The position numbers and the translations under genes are program-made. A DNA stretch of 64,000 nucleotides, from positions 2,356,001 to 2,420,000 of the forward strand of contig NZ_CP106736.1 of assembly GCF_030035605.1 (NCBI RefSeq), given 5' to 3'. The notes below the pieces were generated by a model that was not told where the DNA came from, ran no database searches, and worked only from the letters and a program-made list of their open reading frames with translations. This stretch comes from Silvimonas soli (lineage in GTDB: Bacteria; Pseudomonadota; Gammaproteobacteria; Burkholderiales; Chitinibacteraceae). This document shows, in pieces, positions 59,198 through 64,000 of this stretch (its first letter is position 1; every line of letters starts with the position of its first letter).

Positions 59198-59655
59198 ATA
59201 GCGTTATCGCTTCCTGTCCTCGATCTCTCCTGCACTGCGTATGCCATGCACCCGCGCATTCTGACTACTGGCCTCCTTGCCGGTTTTAGTCTTGGGCCCC
59301 CAGTGGTCGAGACCACGCCAGCCGTGCAGCCGACTGTTAAAACGACGCAACCCGCAGATGCCAGCCAGCTGCCGATTCCACCGATAGCGCCAGCGTTGCA
59401 GACCAACAAATGCAGGTCATAAACACCTACTGCAAATCGGTATCTGACGCAGTGGGCGGCAGCTATCAGATAGAGCAGGCTTGCCGCGGACAAGAGAGGG
59501 AAGCTGCGAATGCAGTGGCCACAATGAGTATCCCCAAGCGGGTAGCAACATAGTGCAGCCAGGTTGCAGATGCTGCTGGGCACAGCTTCCAGATATTGAA
59601 GACCTGCGTCGACCAAGAGCTTGCAGCAAAAGGACAAGTCGATAGCGGGCAATAA
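59198..59655 (+). pseudogene. Decayed gene with two Cys-framed repeats
   Basis: Two related segments lie in one frame. TYCKSVSDAVGGSYQIEQAC is followed after 34 codons by CSQVADAAGHSFQILKTC; each has two Cys spaced by 16 residues, and QERE or QELAAK follows. A TAG at 59551-59553 separates them, exactly where the first copy has Tyr (TYC versus T-stop-C), so a nonsense change from TAC or TAT is likely. Upstream the frame is closed by TAA at 59338. A candidate N terminus (MIALSLPVLDLSCTAYAMHP, from 59198) lies in a different frame, suggesting an additional frameshift near 59340-59400. Probably once a small exported protein. Confidence 0.6.
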
Positions 59656-59699
59656 TTGGTGGGAGGAACAAGCGGGCGCGATTCAGCGCCCGCACCCGT

Positions 59700-60659
59700 C
59701 TAGCCAAATGCCTTGATCGGTGAAATGGCGGAAGCCTTATCCACGAGCGCCAGCGGCACAGACGCGTCAGTCGCCAAGCAAATCACGTCGGTGTACCACT
59801 CATTGCCACGCGTATCTCCTGAGTGCTCGGCCACCATGATGTAATACCGTCCGTTGTTGTCTTTCTTGCCCTGCCTGGCCGCTATGTTGTTTGCTTTAAG
59901 GTTCTCGGCGCTAACGCCGTACCGCTGTTCCTGAATGCTGGCGTTATCCAGCTGGATCAGGCGGCCAATCCGGATCGCCGGATTCAGCAGCATGCGCACC
60001 TTGATGCCGTTCTGAGTCTGCTCGGGCAGCCCAACCATGCCGGTTGCAGCAGTAACGGCTGGAATCTCGCCAGGTATGTAGGCGTCCAGCGGAATGATCT
60101 CCACCTTGCCGTCCTGAATGCTCCATTTAGCTGAGATGGTTTTTACTAAGTCATCTAGGTAAGTTTTGGCGGCTCCGAAGTAGGTCTTTCCGCGCGGTAG
60201 TGTGTTGCCAGTGAGCGCGGGCGGCTTGTAGCCGAGCGTTACCCCATGCGGCACCATCGACTGAATAATTGCTGCTATCTGGTCATCAACTGATGCCCCG
60301 GCCGCTAGCGACATGTTCATCACCGCGAAGTTATATGCCCGGTCTCCATCAGCCGCAGTGATATCCAGATAAGTGTCGGTCTGGCTTTCACGACCACGCC
60401 GGAATTGCACCGTAGTACCATCGAAGATAAGCCCGAAATTCTCCTCGTACCCAGCCTGCAGCACTACTCGCGTAAATTCTTTCTGGATCTTCTGGCAGGT
60501 CTCATCCGACAGGTTGTAAACCCGGATATCTGCGCTGTTTGGGGTTTTGCTATCCCCGCGGTGAATCGCAAACCGGAATCGAAGTTGCGACAAGTCCAGC
60601 GCTTCCTTGTCATCGCCAATCAGAAGTGATGCCTTGCGTAGGTATTGTGGTGTGCTCAT
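59700..60659 (-). CDS. Phage baseplate hub / tail protein
   Basis: 319 residues from the ATG at 60659 (MSTPQYLRKASLLIGDDK), preceded by GAGG at eight bases. Contents fit tail hub proteins of contractile-tailed phages: DLSQLRFRFAIHRGDSKTPN, SADIRVYNLSDETCQKIQKE, VVLQAGYEENFGLIFDGTTV and WSIQDGKVEIIPLDAYIPGE near 190-209. The C-terminal VAEHSGDTRGNEWYTDVICL is typical too. No other tail gene lies beside it in the window, so it is either cargo captured by a satellite or a remnant of a larger prophage. Confidence 0.7.
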   Translation of the reverse strand: MSTPQYLRKASLLIGDDKEALDLSQLRFRFAIHRGDSKTPNSADIRVYNLSDETCQKIQKEFTRVVLQAGYEENFGLIFDGTTVQFRRGRESQTDTYLDITAADGDRAYNFAVMNMSLAAGASVDDQIAAIIQSMVPHGVTLGYKPPALTGNTLPRGKTYFGAAKTYLDDLVKTISAKWSIQDGKVEIIPLDAYIPGEIPAVTAATGMVGLPEQTQNGIKVRMLLNPAIRIGRLIQLDNASIQEQRYGVSAENLKANNIAARQGKKDNNGRYYIMVAEHSGDTRGNEWYTDVICLATDASVPLALVDKASAISPIKAFG

Positions 60660-60729
60660 CGTGAAGCCTCGTAAATTCAAAGTCGTGGGTGGGTGCCTCG
60701 CGCACGCGCGCGTACTGGTGTATTAATCA

Positions 60730-60924
60730 TCAGATCATCGGCATCTCCCTCTCCAGTTTCTCCAGCAGCGCCAGACGCACAAATTCAGACCTGTTGCCCT
60801 TGGCCGGGTGCTTCCCGCCATACGGGTAGCCAATCAGGGCATCAATCTGCATCAAGGTGTCTAGGGGCACGGACACTATCAGCCGTGTGACCGCTTGCCC
60901 GTTGAACCTCCGCAACTTGCTCAT
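60730..60924 (-). CDS. Small ribbon-helix-helix-like DNA-binding protein
   Basis: 64 residues. RLIVSVPLDTLMQIDALIG has the strand-helix pattern of CopG/Arc proteins, followed by the second helix SEFVRLALLEKLEREMPMI. The basic start (MSKLRRFNGQ) is usual. The ATG overlaps the stop of the upstream gene (ATGA), so it is translated with it. Probably a regulator within the element's replication module. Confidence 0.65.
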   Translation of the reverse strand: MSKLRRFNGQAVTRLIVSVPLDTLMQIDALIGYPYGGKHPAKGNRSEFVRLALLEKLEREMPMI

Positions 60925-61331
60925 TGCACCTCCCTTGCCTGTTGCAGGGCGGTTTGTGCCGTGCGTTCTTGTTCGATCTGCCAGTGGTCACTGACGGGCC
61001 AGACCTGCGTCACGCGCTGCTCGAACCACGTGGCAAGGCTTTCCAGATTCAGGCGCTTGCCGTATCTCTGGTGCAGTTCGGCGACGGCAGACAGCAGGCC
61101 GTCCGGGTCGATGATCTGGCCACCGCCGCCACCATGTAGCGCATAGGGCAGCACGGCACGTACTGGCTGATGCACCAGAATGTCGATCACCTCTGCTTTG
61201 TGCTGGCGCAGGTCACGGATAAACGCATCGTTCGCCGCTACCCGGTTTCCGCTCAGTTTCAGCACATCACCTTTCACAGAGAGAAGCAGGCCGGTGCTGG
61301 TGGCGTAGTCGATCAGTTGGGCGGCGTTCAT
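60921..61331 (-). CDS. TubC-docking-domain-like element protein
   Basis: 136 residues from the ATG at 61331 (MNAAQLIDYATSTGLLLSVK). The first 50 residues resemble the TubC N-terminal docking-like domain often found beside element-borne primases: LLLSVKGDVLKLSGN, then LRQHKAEVIDILV. A Gly-rich GGGGG stretch near 72-76 leads to a C-terminal part (LHQRYGKRLNLESLATWFEQ) without a recognised domain. Overlaps the primase gene upstream and the ribbon-helix-helix gene downstream by four bases each. Confidence 0.6.
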   Translation of the reverse strand: MNAAQLIDYATSTGLLLSVKGDVLKLSGNRVAANDAFIRDLRQHKAEVIDILVHQPVRAVLPYALHGGGGGQIIDPDGLLSAVAELHQRYGKRLNLESLATWFEQRVTQVWPVSDHWQIEQERTAQTALQQAREVQ

Positions 61332-64000
61332 ATCGTCATCTCCCACTCGGAATCGTCACGTGCAGCGGGTACGTTTTCCGCCTGATCGTAATCTGCCAGC
61401 CAGTCTTTTTCGGCTTCGCTTTCGACTTTCCCACCGCTTTGGGGGTTTCTATCCGCAACACCGCCACAACCCGCGTCAGTGCTTGATCTAGCTTCTTTTT
61501 TATCCGCAACATTTCCCTCGATGTTGCGGATATGAAAATCGCTGAAACCCGCGCCGTTATTGGCTTGTGGCGGTGTTGCGGATTGAGAAGGGGGGTTGAG
61601 CAGGTAACGCGTGAATGCGTCGGCAAACTGATCCAGCCGATACCCTTTTGGGGTATTGATACCGATGCGCACCGAGTTGGAAACAATGCCAAATTCGCCC
61701 AGCCGTTTGGATAGCTGGCGGGGGGAAAGTGGCCTGCCCCGGTTATAGGTCGCCCAAGCGGATTCTTCGTCCCGGCAAAGCTCCTCGATCAACTGGGCGG
61801 TGCTGATGCGGTCAATGCCCATGCGCTCAAACACGGACTTGATATCGCCCAGTAACTCCTCGTTGAAGCTCGGTGCTTCGTCTTCGGTATTGGTCAGCTT
61901 GTGTGCAGCCAGTCTTGCCAGCCGTGGCCACTCCCCGCCCGCCAGATCGGCAATCGCCAGCAGCGGCTCCCAGTTGTCGGCGGTGCGGTTGCTCAGGCCG
62001 TCCAGTGTGGGGCGCATATGGGCGAAGGTTTCGCCGTGGTCGTCGGCCCAGCGGGCAAACTGGCGCTTGACCATATGGAAGGCGTCACGGTCGCAATGGC
62101 GCAGGTTGTCGCAACGTTCGCCTGGCAGCTTGCGGCGCATCATCAGCACGACAGACCGGCTGGTTATGGTTTCTGCTACGCCATGCGCGCCGATACCGCT
62201 GATGGCCTTGGGTCCCCACGTAGAAAACTGCCTTGGCTCAAAGCTGTCGCCCACCGTTCGGATGACATAGGCCGTATCCCGGGTGTGGCCGGAATTGATG
62301 ACGCCCACCAGCTCCGGGTTGTCCTTCATGAAGGTGTCGGCCTCATCAATGAACAATGACGGTTTCCAGTGTTCCACAGCCCGGAACAAGGCGGCGGGTG
62401 TGACGTTGGATGCCCACAGTGGACGGCTGGCCAGCTTCGCCAGCGCAGCCAGCAGCGTCGATTTGCCGCAGCCCTTCTCCGGTGCGGTAATCAGCGCCAG
62501 CGGCAATACCGTGGCGTAATCGGCGTACCACGTCAGCGCACACCACAAAGCTGCAGCACGCAGGGTTTCCCGGTCAGCAATGACATAGCGGCACAGCAGG
62601 GCAAAGGCATCATCCAGCACGGCAGCACCGTTGACCGGTGTCGGCCATGGCTCCACGTCATCAAATATCACGCTGGTGCCGCTGGTTTCGGTATCGCCGG
62701 ATTCGGCTAGCAACTCCTTGCGTGCTGCCGCAACCAGCTTGTCGAGGATGCCCAACGGGATGCCACCCAAGGCCTCACCAGCAGCCTTGCGGATGCGGGC
62801 ATAGGCCAACGGTTTCAGTCCGGCCAGATGGATCAGGTAAGCATCTTCGTCACCGGCATCGGGCAAGCCTGCCAATGGCATATCTGCAGTGTCTGGTATT
62901 GAATTTTCCTTTAAATCACCCCTAACCGCGTTTCCCTTTACACCCGCAACAAATGCAGCTTCTGACCTTGAAATTTCCTTTAAATTACCCTCACTCCCTT
63001 TTGCCTCTACATACGCAACGTCTGACACTTTTGCCCCCTCGATCTGCTGGCGCATGGCATCCAGCCCGGCCAATTGGTACAGGTCGTTAAAGTCAGAGGG
63101 CGCACCTTTGCCCGCATCGGCCCATTGCTGGCGCTGCTCGTCGGTGAACGTTGGAATGCACCAGCGGGCATTGCCGTGCGCTCTGGCAGCGTTGATCGCG
63201 GCTTGCTGGCCGGTGCCGGATGCATCGCAATCTCCAGCGACAATCAGCGCCAGCGATGGCAAACCTTTGGACAGGCGTTCTGCCACGACAGGCAGATTCC
63301 CTGCATTCCAGCCCACCACCACGGGCAGGCCGGTGGCTTCGTGCAGGCTGCAGCCAGTCGCCCAGCCTTCGCATAACAGGGCTTCGGTTGCACCCTTGAG
63401 CTGGCCCAACACCAATGCCGTACCCTTGACCTGGCCACCGGTGCAGAACCGCTTGCTGCCGTCTTCACCGATGAATTGCAGGTTCACCAGATCGCCACCC
63501 ACGCGCAACGGCAGCACAAGCATGTTTCGCAACTGCTTCGCGCCCACCGGCTTGATGCCTTTGGCGACCACGTATGGATGGCTGGCCAGTACCGGTCCCG
63601 CGGTTTCCCACAGCCTTGCGGCCTTGGCTTTGGCTGCTTCACGCTGCTGGCGCTGGTCTTCATCGGCCAGCCGTTGCGCTTCGGCAAGTTCGGCATCGAG
63701 CGTCGCCCGCTGTTCGGGTGTCGGCGGCGTGTACGGCGTGGCGGGTTTGTAGCCGTGCTGCATGGCCTCATGAAACAGGCTGGCAATGGTTACACCTCCC
63801 GTTTCCTTGATGCCTTTCCAGACGGCTTTGGCGCTCTTGGCGTTGTAGCTGTCTGCGCCTTGGCTCCAGTTGTCCCACAGGGCAAAACCGGCTTCGCCCA
63901 GTTCGCTTTTTATGGCCATGCCCATGCGATACCACACCGCCCGGTCATCGGCGGCAACATGGGCCAGCGCGGCTTGAATGCGATCTACGGTTTCAAAGGT
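61328..64000 (-). CDS. Mobile-element primase/helicase (PriCT-Toprim-DUF3631), 5' end beyond the window
   Basis: The frame continues without a stop to the right edge. The 21 codons upstream of the first internal GTG read naturally into it (VDRIQAALAHVAADDRAVWY), so the gene is truncated by the window. About 890 residues are visible. Order: PriCT-like region (YRMGMAIKSELGEAGFALWD); Toprim-type segment with LALIVAGDCDASGTGQQAAI; superfamily 3/DUF3631-like ATPase with P-loop APEKGCGKSTLLAAL and Walker B SLFIDEADTFM. The C-terminal tail is polar and low in complexity. It should prime and unwind DNA for replication of the integrated element. The downstream small genes are coupled to it. Confidence 0.85.
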   Translation of the reverse strand, partial: TFETVDRIQAALAHVAADDRAVWYRMGMAIKSELGEAGFALWDNWSQGADSYNAKSAKAVWKGIKETGGVTIASLFHEAMQHGYKPATPYTPPTPEQRATLDAELAEAQRLADEDQRQQREAAKAKAARLWETAGPVLASHPYVVAKGIKPVGAKQLRNMLVLPLRVGGDLVNLQFIGEDGSKRFCTGGQVKGTALVLGQLKGATEALLCEGWATGCSLHEATGLPVVVGWNAGNLPVVAERLSKGLPSLALIVAGDCDASGTGQQAAINAARAHGNARWCIPTFTDEQRQQWADAGKGAPSDFNDLYQLAGLDAMRQQIEGAKVSDVAYVEAKGSEGNLKEISRSEAAFVAGVKGNAVRGDLKENSIPDTADMPLAGLPDAGDEDAYLIHLAGLKPLAYARIRKAAGEALGGIPLGILDKLVAAARKELLAESGDTETSGTSVIFDDVEPWPTPVNGAAVLDDAFALLCRYVIADRETLRAAALWCALTWYADYATVLPLALITAPEKGCGKSTLLAALAKLASRPLWASNVTPAALFRAVEHWKPSLFIDEADTFMKDNPELVGVINSGHTRDTAYVIRTVGDSFEPRQFSTWGPKAISGIGAHGVAETITSRSVVLMMRRKLPGERCDNLRHCDRDAFHMVKRQFARWADDHGETFAHMRPTLDGLSNRTADNWEPLLAIADLAGGEWPRLARLAAHKLTNTEDEAPSFNEELLGDIKSVFERMGIDRISTAQLIEELCRDEESAWATYNRGRPLSPRQLSKRLGEFGIVSNSVRIGINTPKGYRLDQFADAFTRYLLNPPSQSATPPQANNGAGFSDFHIRNIEGNVADKKEARSSTDAGCGGVADRNPQSGGKVESEAEKDWLADYDQAENVPAARDDSEWEMTI

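Noticed and set aside
59155..59652. 165-codon - strand frame in the GIY-YIG/tail-gene gap
   Set aside because: The + strand of this segment carries the recognisable Cys-framed repeats, which are unlikely to arise by chance; the - strand frame is Leu/Cys-rich and shows no domain.

Overview
The window reads as chromosomal DNA of a Gram-negative betaproteobacterium. The gene families, the complete division and cell-wall (dcw) cluster, the meso-diaminopimelate-type MurE and the style of the housekeeping proteins fit the Neisseriales/Chitinibacteraceae neighbourhood. That placement is inferred from sequence character, not from a database search.

Layout. (1) 0.1-18.7 kb, + strand: a textbook dcw cluster, mraZ-rsmH-ftsL-ftsI-murE-murF-mraY-murD-ftsW-murG-murC-ddlB-ftsQ-ftsA-ftsZ, then lpxC and a tiny membrane protein. 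A promoter with four helically phased MraZ boxes drives it. murB is absent, and its usual slot between murC and ddlB holds a hairpin-rich gap. (2) 18.9-21.7 kb: RidA-like protein, SAM methyltransferase, RIO-type kinase and an NAD-binding oxidoreductase. (3) 21.8-30.5 kb, - strand: fba, fbp, tpiA and glpD, then glpF, glpK and glpR. Together these encode uptake of glycerol and its conversion to fructose-6-phosphate, apparently under one DeoR-type regulator with clustered TGTTC half-sites. (4) 30.8-37.4 kb, - strand: TerC-like protein with an unusual C-terminal extension, an NRAMP-related transporter, HflC, HflK and a SUV3-like RNA helicase. (5) 37.5-43.0 kb: phosphonate module phnD-phnC-phnE-Fe-ADH-phnX with a divergent LysR regulator and no phnW. 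(6) 43.4-48.3 kb: CSS/EAL c-di-GMP phosphodiesterase, tRNA-Lys(UUU), a LysR regulator divergent from a zinc-type alcohol dehydrogenase, and an SDR. (7) 48.5-56.5 kb, + strand: LacI regulator, sugar ABC transporter and a YicI-type alpha-xylosidase, linked by two copies of the same LacI-type palindrome. (8) 57.0-64.0 kb, mostly - strand: part of a mobile element (phage- or satellite-like). It has a primase/helicase running off the right edge, small TubC-like and ribbon-helix-helix proteins, a phage baseplate-hub protein, a GIY-YIG-like nuclease, an ImmA/IrrE metallopeptidase paired with a two-helix membrane protein, and a decayed + strand gene with two cysteine-framed repeats.

The most interesting points are the consolidated glycerol-to-F6P cluster with its operators, the xyloside regulon whose promoter and operators can be read directly, and the ImmA/membrane-protein pair with a perfect 16-bp palindrome upstream. 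Also notable are the twice-broken tandem-repeat gene in the mobile element and the structured RNA candidates after ftsZ, before ddlB and in the glpK leader. No CRISPR array, rRNA or complete insertion sequence was seen. No integrase or attachment site for the right-hand element lies in the window.
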